The translations under genes were made by a program, and so were the position numbers. This document shows, in pieces, positions 1 to 9,299 of a stretch of 64,000 bases of DNA. This DNA comes from Diacronema lutheri. Lineage: Eukaryota; Haptophyta; Pavlovophyceae; Pavlovales; Pavlovaceae. The stretch spans positions 1,488,001 to 1,552,000 of the forward strand of contig JAGTXO010000003.1 of the NCBI GenBank assembly GCA_019448385.1, in the 5' to 3' direction. The notes under the pieces were generated by a model that saw only the letters and a program-made list of their open reading frames with translations, had not been told where the DNA came from and searched no databases. How positions within the stretch are numbered: the first letter of the stretch is position 1; the number at the start of each line of letters is the position of its first letter.

Positions 1-3000
1 CGCGCGCGCGCGCGAGCGCCGCGCGCCTGCCCGCCTCGGCCTCGGCGAGCGCGTCACGCATCGCCGCGGCCTGCTCGGCCGCGCGCAGAACCACCGCCGC
101 GGCGTCGCGCTCGGCGCCGAGAGCGCGCGCGCGCGCGCGCCACGCGATGAGCGCGCGCTCGAGGCGCGCGCCGAGCGCCGCGTCAAGCGCCGCGCGCAGC
201 ACCGCGCGCCTCGCCGCGCGCCTCGCCGCGCGCCTCGCAACGAGCGCCGCGCCGTCGCGCGCGCGCGCTTCCGCCTCCGCCGCGCGCTGCGCCGTGTCGC
301 GCGCGCTCATCGCGCGCGCCGCGCTCGCCCACTGCCAGAGCGCGCGTGCGCCGCGCGCGCGCGCGCGCACGTCGGACGCGAGCGCGAGCCGCAGCGCGAC
401 CATGGACGCGAGGGCGCCGCGCGCGCGCTCTTGGGCGGCGCGCGTCTCAGCGCGCGCGGCATGCGCGTCCGCGCGCGCGCCGCTCGATGCGCGCCGCGCG
501 TGCGCGAGCTCGGCGTGCGCGCGCTCGTCGAGCGACGCCGCGCGGTCGGTGGCGGCGAGCGCGCGCTCCGCGTCGGCCGCGCGCGCGAGCGCGTCGCTCA
601 GATCGGCGGCGTGCTGCGCGGCCTCGGCCTGGTAGCGGCGCACCGAGCGCTGCGCGTTGGTCGCGCGCGCGCGCTCCGCCGCCGCTTCGCGCAGCGCGGC
701 GTCGCGCGCGCGCTCGGCGGCCGACGCCAGCTGCGCAAGCTCGGATAGCGCATTCGACTCGCCGCCCGCAGCGCCGCCGCCCGCCGCCTTGGCCACGGCG
801 GCGGCGCGCCTGCGCTCGGCGGCGACCGCCTCGGCCTCCGCCGCCTCGCGCGCCCCGCGCGCCTCCTCCGCTGCGCTGCCGGCCTCGTCCGCCGCGCGCC
901 GCGCGTCGGCGAGCGCTGCCGTCAGCATGGCGGCGCTCGCCTCTGCGCGCGCCGCGCGCGCGCCGAGCGCGGCCTCGCGCTCGCCGAGCGCCCGGTTCAG
1001 GTCGCCGTTGGCCACCCTCAGCGCGCCCCTCGCCCACGCGCCGAGCGCGAGCCGTAGCGCGCGCTCGTCCGCGGCGTGCGGCGCGAGCGCGCGCAGCGCG
1101 GCAACGGGCGCCGCGCGCGCCGCGTCGGCCGCGCGCGCGGCGGAGAGCTCCGCGGCCTGTCCGGCGAGAAGGAGGGACAGCGAGTCCGCCGTCTCGCCGC
1201 TCGCTGCTGCGGCCGACGCCGCGGCCGACGCCGCTACGCCGCAAACCCATCGCCCGAGCCCTTCCTGCAGGCGAGCGAGCTGGGTGGCGCGTACGACGCG
1301 CGCCAGTGCCGCGCGGCGGTCGGGCTGCGAGGCCGCCGCCATGCCGCGCGTCGCATTGTCGCAGCCCGCGTCGAGCGGCGCGGCGGCGCGCCACGCGCCG
1401 AGCGCGCGCGCGACGGCGAGGTCGTTGCGCGCGCAGAGCACCGTGCGCAAGCGCGCGCGCCTGCCCGCCGCGCGGCGCGGCTCGGAGGCCAACTGCTCGG
1501 CGCGCGCGGGGACGGCGGCGACCGCCACGCGCGCGCGCGCGGTGCGCACGGCGTCCGTCTGCCGCTCAAGCTCGGCGACGAGCTCGGCCTCGCGCGCCTG
1601 CGCGTGCGCAAGCTTCGCCTGGTAGGCGCGCAGGGCGCTCTGCGCGTTCGTCGAGTGCGCGCGCTCGGCGGCGGCCGCGCGCTGCGCGTTGTCGAGCGCG
1701 GCGGCGAGCGCCACCTCCGCCGCCGCCGCTTCAGCGGCGGCGTCGCGCGTGCCGCGCGCGGCGGCGACGCGCCGCGAGGCCTTGGTGAGCGCGTGGTGCA
1801 GCGCGGCGTTCTTAGCGCGCAGCGCGGCCGTCTCGTCGCGCAACGCGTCCGTCGCCATGTCCGCAACGCGCACGCGTTCCTCGGCGCGCGCGCCGGCGTC
1901 CGTCGCGCGGCGCGCGGCCGCGTCCGCGCGCGCGGCCGCGCCGCTCGCGCCATCGTACGCGGCATGCAGCGCGTCGTCAGCTGCGGCGAGCGCATGGCGC
2001 AGCACCTGCGCCTCGCCGCGCGCAACGTGCAGCTCGGACCGCGCCGCGTGCGCGCGCTTGGTCGCGAGCGTCGCGTCCGCCTCGATGGCCGCGGTGGCCG
2101 CGGTGGCGAAGTCCGCCGCCGCGTCCGCCGCGCGTCCGATGGCGGCCACCCGCCAACGCACGAGCGCGGCGAGCGTGTGTGCGTCCACCGCGCGCAGGAG
2201 AATGCGCACCACGCGCACGCCGCCATCGGCGCCGGCACGCGCCGCCGCGCTCGCGCCGCTGCGCTCCGCGCGCCAGCGCGCGCACACAGCGCGCAGCAGC
2301 GCTCGAGACGCGGCGGCGCGGCGCGCGGAGCCGAGCGCGAAGGCGAGCCGAACGCGCGAGGCATGGACGCGCGCGAGTTCGACCGTCGTCTCAACAGGGC
2401 GCGCGCGTGCCGGCGACTGCACTTCGACGAGCGCGAGCACAGCTGGCGCCGAGGCGGTGGCGGAGGCGGCGGCCGACGTTGCCGCCCCGGCCGTCGCCGC
2501 CTCGGCCCGCGCGCGACGCGCGTCCGCGCGCGCGCCCTCGGCCTCGCGCGTGGCACCCGCGAGGCTCTCGCGCAACGTGCGAATTTCCGCCTGCGCCGTT
2601 GCGAGCGCAACATCTGCCGCGCCAGTCGCCGGCTGCGGCGCGGCGCGGCGCGGAGGGCTGGGCGTGCGCGCCGTAGGCGTTAGTCGCCGAGCGGCCGCCG
2701 CCGTGCCCGCGGTCGCGGCAAGGCGCTCTGCGAACGCAAGCTCGCGGCGCAGGCCAACGATCTCGGCCTCCGCGCGCTCGAGCTGCCCCTCCACAGCCGT
2801 GCGCGCCTCGTCGAGCGCCTTGCCCTTGAGCTTGTCGCGCGCGGAGGCGGCGCGCGCCGACGCGCGCTCGTCGGCGATTTTACGACCCGCGTCGTACGCC
2901 GCCGCGCGCGCGCGCTCCGCCTGCGCATGCGCGTCGCGCGCCGCGGCCTCGAGCGCAGCGCATCGCTCGAGGGCGGAGGCCACGCGCGCTTCGGCCGCCT

Positions 3001-3997
3001 CTGCACGCCGCCGCTCCTCGCCGAGCGCCACCTCGAGCTCGGCGGCGCGCGCGAGCGCAGCCGCGCCGCGCCCGTACGATGCAGTGGCGCGCAAGGCCGC
3101 CAGCTCCGCGTCGGCGCGCTCGACGCGCGCAGCGGCGCGCGTGTCGCGCTCGGCGCTGGCACGGAGCTGCGCGCGCGCCGCCACCTCGAGCGAGTCCTCC
3201 GCTGCCGCTGCCAGCCCGCTCGCGACCGCGCGCGCGGCCGCGTGGTCCGCCGCGCGCACGGCGCCGGCCGCCCACACGAGGAGCGCGCGCGCGCGCGCAC
3301 ATCCCGCGCTCGCACCGAGCAGCGCGCGGAGCGCGCGCACGCGTGCCGCCGCAAGCTGCTCGACTGCGGCCGCGCTCGCCGCGTCGCGCGCGCCGCTCAG
3401 CCCGAGCGCCGCCTGCTTGAGCGCGGCGGCACGCTCCGCCCAGCTGGCCGCAGCGGCGGTCGCGACGTTGGCGCGCCAGCGGTGTAGCTCGGCGCGCAGC
3501 GACTGCGCGCCCTCGCTGAGGAGCTCGAGCACAAGGCCTGCGGCGCGCGTGCCTCGCAGCTCCATCGTGCTCGTGCGCGCGCGCGCTCGCGCACAGCTCG
3601 GCTCGTCGAGTTTGGCGAAGCGGCCGCGCAGCTCGTCGAGCTGCGCGAGCGCGCCCTCGTACGAGAGCACGCGCGGGCTCTCGGCGCCGTTGCGCGCGGT
3701 ATGACGCGATGACGCGCGACGTGGGCTTGCCTCGCGCGAACTCGGCCGTGCGACAGCCGTGCGCGCGCCACCGCCGCGCGCATCGCGTCGGGCGGGCGGC
3801 GGTGCGGCCGACGCGCCCATTGGCGGCGCGCGCGAGAAGACGTCGTCGCTTCTGGCCGAGGAGGCGCTGCCATCGTCGCCAACGGCCAGCGCACAGCGCA
3901 CGATCTCTGATACGTCGTCGATCGGGATTGGCGGCAGCACCGCGCCTCGCACGGCGTATGCCGTGACCCCGGTCATCCCCCACGCCGTTTCGGGCAT
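1..3997 (-). CDS. Very long Ala/Arg/Glu-rich coiled-coil protein, C-terminus outside window
   Basis: On the minus strand one frame is open from a start near 3997 to the left edge, more than 1300 codons, with no stop seen. It reads as a natural protein. The N-terminus starts MPETAWGMTGV and includes LPPIPIDDVSEIV, a Ser/Arg/Ala-rich linker follows, and then comes a long helical region rich in Ala, Glu, Arg and Leu (for example RRELAFAERLAAT and EGQLERAEAEIVGL), typical of coiled coil. The other frames give only Arg/Pro/Ser-rich low-complexity strings. In-frame ATGs also lie at 4018 and 3976; 3997 is preferred because the conserved-looking sequence begins there. It is divergent from SDHAF3, with start codons about 35 bp apart. 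The family is not recognised. Structural, centrosomal or Golgi roles are possible, but nothing here decides. Confidence 0.75.
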   Translation of the reverse strand, partial: MPETAWGMTGVTAYAVRGAVLPPIPIDDVSEIVRCALAVGDDGSASSARSDDVFSRAPPMGASAAPPPARRDARGGGARTAVARPSSREASPRRASSRHTARNGAESPRVLSYEGALAQLDELRGRFAKLDEPSCARARARTSTMELRGTRAAGLVLELLSEGAQSLRAELHRWRANVATAAAASWAERAAALKQAALGLSGARDAASAAAVEQLAAARVRALRALLGASAGCARARALLVWAAGAVRAADHAAARAVASGLAAAAEDSLEVAARAQLRASAERDTRAAARVERADAELAALRATASYGRGAAALARAAELEVALGEERRRAEAAEARVASALERCAALEAAARDAHAQAERARAAAYDAGRKIADERASARAASARDKLKGKALDEARTAVEGQLERAEAEIVGLRRELAFAERLAATAGTAAAARRLTPTARTPSPPRRAAPQPATGAADVALATAQAEIRTLRESLAGATREAEGARADARRARAEAATAGAATSAAASATASAPAVLALVEVQSPARARPVETTVELARVHASRVRLAFALGSARRAAASRALLRAVCARWRAERSGASAAARAGADGGVRVVRILLRAVDAHTLAALVRWRVAAIGRAADAAADFATAATAAIEADATLATKRAHAARSELHVARGEAQVLRHALAAADDALHAAYDGASGAAARADAAARRATDAGARAEERVRVADMATDALRDETAALRAKNAALHHALTKASRRVAAARGTRDAAAEAAAAEVALAAALDNAQRAAAAERAHSTNAQSALRAYQAKLAHAQAREAELVAELERQTDAVRTARARVAVAAVPARAEQLASEPRRAAGRRARLRTVLCARNDLAVARALGAWRAAAPLDAGCDNATRGMAAASQPDRRAALARVVRATQLARLQEGLGRWVCGVAASAAASAAAASGETADSLSLLLAGQAAELSAARAADAARAAPVAALRALAPHAADERALRLALGAWARGALRVANGDLNRALGEREAALGARAARAEASAAMLTAALADARRAADEAGSAAEEARGAREAAEAEAVAAERRRAAAVAKAAGGGAAGGESNALSELAQLASAAERARDAALREAAAERARATNAQRSVRRYQAEAAQHAADLSDALARAADAERALAATDRAASLDERAHAELAHARRASSGARADAHAARAETRAAQERARGALASMVALRLALASDVRARARGARALWQWASAARAMSARDTAQRAAEAEARARDGAALVARRAARRAARRAVLRAALDAALGARLERALIAWRARARALGAERDAAAVVLRAAEQAAAMRDALAEAEAGRRAALARAR

Positions 3998-4031
3998 CAA
4001 GTTTCCGCGCAAAAACATTGGCGGCGGAGCG

Positions 4032-4447
4032 ATGGCGCCTTCGCGGATGCTCGCGCTGTACCGCGACATCCTCCGCGCCCACCGCGAGCACCTGCGGCCG
4101 GGCCTGCGGCGGTTCGGCGACCAGTACGTCGCGCACGAGTTCAGGCAGCACAAGAGCGCGAAGCCTGAGTTCATCCCGGCCTTTGAGGAGCAGTGGCGCA
4201 CCTACCTGCAGACGATTCGGCAGAGCAGGGACGGCATGGCGCCGGCCGCGCACGGCGTGGCGAGCGAGGTGGACAACCAGTTGAGCGCCGAGCAGAAGGC
4301 GCAGCTGCAGGTGTGGCGGGCGCCGCGCGCCAAATGCGCGCGCTCCGTGCACCGTGCGGCGCGCGGCCGCTCAGCCACGTGCCTTCTTTCTGCCGTGCGC
4401 GCGCGCTGTGCTCGTAGAAACTCGAGGAGCGCATCAAGTCTCTTTAG
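4032..4447 (+). CDS. SDHAF3: SDHAF3/ACN9 LYR-motif assembly factor (2 exons)
   Basis: This is a mitochondrial LYR protein that, by family, helps insert iron-sulfur clusters into the SDHB subunit of complex II. Exon 1 is 4032-4310 and exon 2 is 4418-4447, with a 107-nt GT-AG intron in phase 0. The 102-residue product starts MAPSRMLALYRDILRAH, which contains the LYR tripeptide, followed by GDQYVAHEFRQHK and KPEFIPAFEEQW, the family signature. The intron is supported because the unspliced frame turns Arg/Ser-rich after AQLQ, whereas exon 2 gives a short amphipathic end, KLEERIKSL. There is no obvious long presequence, as is usual for LYR factors. The start faces that of the coiled-coil gene. Confidence 0.88.
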
Positions 4448-4702
4448 CACGGCGACAAAGGGACTGCCATGCAGAGGCGTGCGCTGAACGCCGCGCCCGC
4501 GTGCGGTCATGCACCAAACCCATCGTCAGCGCACAGCGGCGCAAACGAGCTGTGTGTGAACAATCATCCGGATCATGGTGGGGGAGTCCGGCGAGAGCGG
4601 GCACCCACGGCTGGAGTTGCGAGTGCGCGCGCCCTGCGAATCGGATCGACGTTCACCCCGAGGGCCTGCGCACGACCCCCGTGCGCTTCTGCCCGCGGCG
4701 CA

Positions 4703-6784
4703 TCAGCTGAGCGCCCCCAGATCTGAGCCCGCGTCGTCGTCGGCGGCGACAGCAGCCACACCGTCGCCAGCGCCGCCCTCAGCCTCGTGCTCGGCGGGCA
4801 CATCGGCATCAAGCGCGAGCGCTCGACCCATCCGCTCGTGCAGCTCGAGCAGGCAGTGCGCGTCGAGCGCGGCGTACTGCCGCTGCGCAGCAGTGAGCGG
4901 CCGCCGCTCCCAGTCGCTCATCTGCGGCCCCTTGTCGAGCTGCGCGCCGAGCAGCTGGGCGCACAGCGCGCTGAGGCTCACGCGGCCGAGTTGGGCGGGT
5001 GGCGGTTCGGTGCCTGCCACGCCATCGTCTGCACCCTCGCCGCCGGCGCGGGCATGTCGGTGCTTCGCCTTGGCGCCGTGCGCCTCGTCGCGCCGCCGCC
5101 TCAGCTCCCAGCGCGCGTGCTCTTCCTGCACACACACACATGAGCGCAGTCCGGCCGCGTCGAAGGCGCGCACGTTGGGGAAGGATGCGCGCAGCGTCTT
5201 GAACTCGTCGCGCAGCCCAAAGACCAGCTTAGTCACGCGCTCGTCCGAGAAGAGCGCCCCAAGCGCGTCGTCGAGCGCGCGGGCGGTCGCTTCGTCTGCG
5301 CGCAGAAGGAGTTCGTGCAGGTCGACGAGGAAGACGGCGGTCGGCTGCGCGATCTGCAGGAGCGCGCAGCGCGACTCGACGAGGAAGCCCGTCGGGCGCC
5401 ACTCGCTGTCCAGACCAATCACGCGCTCGCCGCGCAGCGCCTCCGACATGCGCGCGATCGCGTCCACACACGACACGTCGAAGATGCGCGACGCCGGCAG
5501 CGGCAGCGCGAGGGACGGCCCGGCGCCGTGCACCTTCTTGCCGCCGTGCACGCGCGCGGACGTCGGCTTGACGTCTCGCAGCCGTGCGCATGCACCCGCC
5601 GGCTCCGCGCCGAGCGCGCCGAGCTGCTTAAGCTCCGCGCGCCACCAAGCAACCACGTCGGCGGTGTGTAACGGCGGCGCCAGTCGGCGCACGAGCCAAG
5701 TGTCGCACGGCTCGAGGGGCGGCGCGCCCGCGCGCGGGCGTGCGTCGAGCGGCATGCCGCGCGATGCCATCATCGCGAGCACCTGCCGCGCGAACTCGAT
5801 CGTCGCGCCGCGCGTGAGCGGCCACGGGTCGGCCGGCGCACGCGGCGCGCGCGAGGCGTTTGGGGCGCCATCGCCGCCGAGGGCGAGGATTGCATCAGCA
5901 GCCTCGCGGAGCGCGCCGTGGACGAGGTCAACGTAGCCGCTGCGCACGAGCCACATGATCCGCCCGAGCTCGAGGTGCACGTATATATGCTCGTACTCGC
6001 TCGGCGGCCCGAGGCCAAACAGCCTGACGAGCGCGAGCGCGCGCTTGTGCTCGCCGCCGCGCACGCAGCATTCGACGAGCTCGCGCTGCAGCGCGGGGCT
6101 CGCGCGCGCAAAGGCGCTGGCCGCAGGCCACGCCGCCTGCTCGGCTAGCGCGCGCACCAGCGCGCCGGCGCGCGCGCCAAGCTCCACCTCGCCCGCGCGA
6201 GCCGCAGCAAGGATGAGCGCGGCCTCGCGCAGCGCGCCGCCACGCTGCTCGAGCAGCGCATTTGCCGCGTCGAGTGCGCGCTGGCGGGCGGGCGGCTCGT
6301 CGAGCCGAATGGCGCACAACGCGCACGCCTTGCGCATGATCATCGGCATCTCCTCGCCCAGCCGTAGCGCGTCGCGCTCGAGCTCGGCGCGATCGTGCGC
6401 GCACGCGAGCTCGCCCGCCCGCTCCGCGCGCTCGAGCGCGCAGTCGAGGATGAGCGCGCAGAGCACGTTGTGCCGTCGCGCGTCGTTCTCGTGGAGGGCA
6501 GTCGCGCTCGCAGCGCTCGCTGGCACGGCGGCAGCGGCCGCCTCGCCGCCGACGGGCTCGGCGGCCGCCGGCGCCGCCAGACGTGCGGCGTCGGCGACGA
6601 GCAGTTCGACGAGTATGAGCGCCAACCGCCGGCAGCCCTCCGGATTGGACGCAAATGCCTCATCCAGCATTGCTCGCGCCGCCGCGAACCCCTTGTTGCC
6701 GCTGCGCAGCCGCGCCACCACCCGATCGAGGAGCGCGGGCGGATCGGGCGGATGTTCCCACCGCCATGGCTTCCCTTCCGCCAT
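4703..6784 (-). CDS. 3'-5' exonuclease, DEDDy family (EXD/Mut-7/WRN-like)
   Basis: The protein is 693 residues. The N-terminal two thirds is an Ala/Leu-rich all-helical region like the N-terminal part of Mut-7/EXD3 homologues. The exonuclease domain lies at about 450-660. Exo I reads RVIGLDSEWRP (Asp459, Glu461), Exo II includes KLVFGLRDEF (Asp about 526) and Exo III reads QYAALDAH (Tyr about 637, Asp641), so the four acidic residues and the tyrosine of the DEDDy class are present. A 40-residue polar insert separates Exo II and III. Members trim RNA or DNA 3' ends; the substrate here is unknown. The acidic C-terminus ends DLGALS. The start is ATG at 6784; the frame extends five codons further only through a TTG. 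Confidence 0.85.
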   Translation of the reverse strand: MAEGKPWRWEHPPDPPALLDRVVARLRSGNKGFAAARAMLDEAFASNPEGCRRLALILVELLVADAARLAAPAAAEPVGGEAAAAAVPASAASATALHENDARRHNVLCALILDCALERAERAGELACAHDRAELERDALRLGEEMPMIMRKACALCAIRLDEPPARQRALDAANALLEQRGGALREAALILAAARAGEVELGARAGALVRALAEQAAWPAASAFARASPALQRELVECCVRGGEHKRALALVRLFGLGPPSEYEHIYVHLELGRIMWLVRSGYVDLVHGALREAADAILALGGDGAPNASRAPRAPADPWPLTRGATIEFARQVLAMMASRGMPLDARPRAGAPPLEPCDTWLVRRLAPPLHTADVVAWWRAELKQLGALGAEPAGACARLRDVKPTSARVHGGKKVHGAGPSLALPLPASRIFDVSCVDAIARMSEALRGERVIGLDSEWRPTGFLVESRCALLQIAQPTAVFLVDLHELLLRADEATARALDDALGALFSDERVTKLVFGLRDEFKTLRASFPNVRAFDAAGLRSCVCVQEEHARWELRRRRDEAHGAKAKHRHARAGGEGADDGVAGTEPPPAQLGRVSLSALCAQLLGAQLDKGPQMSDWERRPLTAAQRQYAALDAHCLLELHERMGRALALDADVPAEHEAEGGAGDGVAAVAADDDAGSDLGALS

Positions 6785-6819
6785 CGTTCCTCTGTGCAAG
6801 CCGGAAGCTTCGAGAAGCC

Positions 6820-7173
6820 ATGGCGCGTTATTCGCTGATTGCGCTCGTCGCGCTCGTCGCGGGCACGCACGCGTTCCAGGCCCCGGCGGCGCCGCGCGCG
6901 CTCCTGTCGCGCGTGCGTGCGGCGCAGCCGTCGTTCGTCATGGCGGAGGAGCGCGATGTGCCCATGGTGAAGACCAAGTCTGGGCTTGGCAGGACCGTCG
7001 ACCAGGACGGCAAGAGCAACGTGTGGGCGGTCGAGCCCAAGATGCGCGTGGAGAACAAGCCGATGAGCATGAGCGACCCCAAAATTCTCGCCGCCGTCGG
7101 CGCGCTTGTGCTCGTCGCCGTCGGCATCCCGCTCTTCCCCACGCTCTTCAGCGGAGCCAACGGCCAATACTAG
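6820..7173 (+). CDS. Small plastid-targeted single-span membrane protein
   Basis: This 117-residue protein has a bipartite plastid leader: a hydrophobic signal peptide (MARYSLIALVALVAGTHA) is followed at once by FQAP, the Phe motif at the signal/transit junction in red-lineage secondary plastids. The mature part is polar (GRTVDQDGKSNVWAVEPKM), followed by one transmembrane helix at about 89-108 (ILAAVGALVLVAVGIPLF) and a short tail ending GANGQY. The size and layout resemble small thylakoid membrane proteins, but I cannot name the family. It is divergent from the exonuclease gene with about 35 bp between the start codons, so the promoter must be shared or must lie within the neighbour's 5' end. 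Confidence 0.8.
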   Translation: MARYSLIALVALVAGTHAFQAPAAPRALLSRVRAAQPSFVMAEERDVPMVKTKSGLGRTVDQDGKSNVWAVEPKMRVENKPMSMSDPKILAAVGALVLVAVGIPLFPTLFSGANGQY

Positions 7174-7580
7174 GCGCCGGGAGCATCGCGGGCGCACCCT
7201 TGCGCTTCGCGTCGGCGGCCGGTCCTCGCTTGAGCGCGCACGACGACGTGCTCGACCGTGCCTCGCGCTGTACAGCCCGATTTTTGCGCGATCGATGCGC
7301 GCCGCGATTTGTGCCCGAGCGGCTCAGGCCCGAGCGGCTCAGCCATCGCGCAGCCTGTGCGTCACTGCGCTGGGCATCGAGCCATCGGGCACAGGCGTGA
7401 CGCCACTGTAAGAGTGTTGGCCGCCATGCCCATCGGCACGAGACTGCCGGGGCAGGGGCCGGTGCCTGCGGCTTAGCGCTGGCCTCTGCGGGCTCGCTTC
7501 AGCTTGGCGCTTCCACTCGTCAGTTCCTCCCTTCTTGGCTTTCCCCTCCCAGATCCCTTCAATCTGAACCCCTCGCGCTC
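7174..7580. other. Convergent intergenic region with 15-bp tandem duplication
   Basis: This gene-free stretch lies between the 3' ends of two convergent genes. I see no plausible coding frame. A 15-bp unit, GCCCGAGCGGCTCAG, occurs twice in tandem at 7313-7342. The remainder is unremarkable GC-rich sequence that presumably holds both 3' UTRs. Confidence 0.6.
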
Positions 7581-8402
7581 TCAGAGGCTGTCGGGGGCAC
7601 CGAGCGACGGACCGACGCGCGCGATGTCCATCGGCCCCGATTGGTTCGTCGCGAGGCAGACAATGTCCGCAATCTGCACGTGCGCGGGGCGCGTGATGGC
7701 GTACACGATCTGGTCGGCAATGTCATCGGCGCGCAGGCAAACAAAATCCTTGTACACCGCCTTCGCCTTGTCCGCGTCTCCGCCAAAGCGCACCAGGCTG
7801 AACTCCGTCTCGACCGCGCCCGGGCTGACCGCAGTCACGCGCAGCGGCGTCCCCGCGAGGTCGTGCCGAGCGGCGGACGTGAACGCGGTGATGGCGTGCT
7901 TCGACGCGATGTAGACGCTACCGCCGGCGTAGGTATGGTGGCCAGCGATGGAGCCCACATTGACGAGGTGGCCGCGGCCGCGTGCGCGCATGCCGCGCAG
8001 GACGGCGGACGCGAGCGCGAGCGCGGCGGTCACGTTTGTGGTCAGAATCGTGTGGATGTCGGCGAGCGTGTTCTGGTCGGCGGACGACCTGCCAAGCGCG
8101 AGCCCGGCGTTGTTGATCAATATGTCGATCTCAGCAAACTCGGCGGGCAGTTCGGACGGCAAGTTTGCGACGCGCTCGAGCTCGGCGGCCACGTCGCATG
8201 TCACGACAAGGCACGCCAGGCCGTCGTGCTCGCGCTCGAGCTCAGCCTTAAGCGCCTCGAGGCGGTCGGCGCGGCGGGCGAGGAGGATGAGCTTGCGGCA
8301 GCCTTCCTGCGCAAGGCGACGCGCCGTCGCTTCCCCGATCCCCGACGATGCGCCCGTGACCATCGCGATTCGATCGGCCAGCGACAGCGTTGGGTACACC
8401 AT
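7581..8402 (-). CDS. Short-chain dehydrogenase/reductase (classical SDR, YdfG-like)
   Basis: This 273-residue NAD(P)-dependent oxidoreductase has a complete Rossmann fold. The cofactor motif TGASSGIG is at about 16-23, followed by an Arg-rich stretch (LARRADRLEAL) that suggests NADP preference, then NNAG, a Ser in NVGSIAG, and the catalytic pair in YIASK. The C-terminal part (VSPGAVETEFSLVRF, then ADDIADQIVYAI) is typical of the YdfG/serine-3-dehydrogenase branch that acts on hydroxy acids and related alcohols. Its length matches the family, and there is no targeting sequence. It is divergent from a membrane protein gene starting at 8435. Confidence 0.92.
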   Translation of the reverse strand: MVYPTLSLADRIAMVTGASSGIGEATARRLAQEGCRKLILLARRADRLEALKAELEREHDGLACLVVTCDVAAELERVANLPSELPAEFAEIDILINNAGLALGRSSADQNTLADIHTILTTNVTAALALASAVLRGMRARGRGHLVNVGSIAGHHTYAGGSVYIASKHAITAFTSAARHDLAGTPLRVTAVSPGAVETEFSLVRFGGDADKAKAVYKDFVCLRADDIADQIVYAITRPAHVQIADIVCLATNQSGPMDIARVGPSLGAPDSL

Positions 8403-8434
8403 CTCAGCTGGGCGGGCTTTGGCCGTCGGGGGCC

Positions 8435-9148
8435 ATGGAGCGCGCGCGTTATCGGCCCGCGCGCGACGAGCGCGTGCGGTTGCTCGTCACGACCTTGGGC
8501 GCGGTCATCGCGATCTACATGCTCGCCATAACGGCTGCTGACGCGTACAACTCGGCCGGCTCGCGCGGGCTGGCAGTCTCGTTCAGCCTGCCCGACGCTC
8601 GCACGTTCGCGTTCAGGTGCGACCGACGCGCGCAAAACGTGCGGCTCGACGTCTACAGGCTGAGCGCCGACGGCAATGCGTGCACCCAGTACTGCCTGCC
8701 GGATACGCAAAAGCACCTTGCCAACGCCGCGCGCAGCGGTCTGCGCTTGGGCGGCAACTGCGGCCAGCACGGGTGCACGGCGATGACCAGCGCAGCCGGC
8801 GGGCCGGCCAGCTACCCCACGGGGGTCCAGCAGTTTGTGTTCGCGTGCAACGCGACTGAACAGGCCGCGCAGCGCGCGCGAGACGCAGCCGAGCCCTCGC
8901 GCGTGGTTTCGTGCTCGCGGTTTGGCGCGCTCTCGACGGTCGAGCTCACGCAGGCCGCGCAGCGCGACGGCTCCGGGTGGGCGTGCGCCGCGAGCGCGCG
9001 CGGCGCGTGCTTCAACATTGGCATCCCGCGGTCGCGTGGCTGCCCGCTTGGCTTCACGTGGCTCGGCATGATGTGCTACAAGCCATGCCCGCCGGGTTTC
9101 CAGCACTCTTCACTCTGCTCGTGCCGGATGTCGGCGTCCCCGCCATGA
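8435..9148 (+). CDS. Type II membrane protein with Cys-rich lumenal domain
   Basis: The 237-residue protein begins MERARYRPARDERV, followed by one hydrophobic helix at about 16-36 (LLVTTLGAVIAIYMLAIT), which is the pattern of a signal anchor. The rest is lumenal or extracellular in character and holds about 18 cysteines, ending in a dense cluster (CPLGFTWLGMMCYKPCPPGF and CSCR). The Cys-Pro-Pro-Gly-Phe pattern recalls small EGF-like or ephrin-receptor-like modules, but the assignment is not firm. An upstream in-frame ATG at 8390 would overlap the SDR start; 8435 is preferred because charged residues follow directly. Confidence 0.7.
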   Translation: MERARYRPARDERVRLLVTTLGAVIAIYMLAITAADAYNSAGSRGLAVSFSLPDARTFAFRCDRRAQNVRLDVYRLSADGNACTQYCLPDTQKHLANAARSGLRLGGNCGQHGCTAMTSAAGGPASYPTGVQQFVFACNATEQAAQRARDAAEPSRVVSCSRFGALSTVELTQAAQRDGSGWACAASARGACFNIGIPRSRGCPLGFTWLGMMCYKPCPPGFQHSSLCSCRMSASPP

Positions 9149-9270
9149 GTTGAGTCGCGCAACGGTGACCAAAGCATGCCACACATGCACCTGATGTTGA
9201 TCGCCTCCGGCATGGCCGCACGGCGCACGGCGCTGTGCACGCGTGGGCTCGCACGTGCCTCCCCCCCCTT

Positions 9271-9299
9271 CCCCCCCCCCCCCCCCCCCCCCCCCCCCC
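9271..9299. repeat. 29-nt poly-C run abutting a stop codon
   Basis: An uninterrupted run of 29 C, preceded by further C-rich sequence from 9260, fills the space between two convergent genes. Its last C is the third base of the minus-strand TAG stop of the next gene. Confidence 0.9.

Noticed and set aside
147-3704. Several plus- and minus-strand open frames of 100-670 codons over the left 3.7 kb
   Set aside because: They translate to Arg/Ala/Ser/Pro strings and are shadows of the single minus-strand coiled-coil frame.
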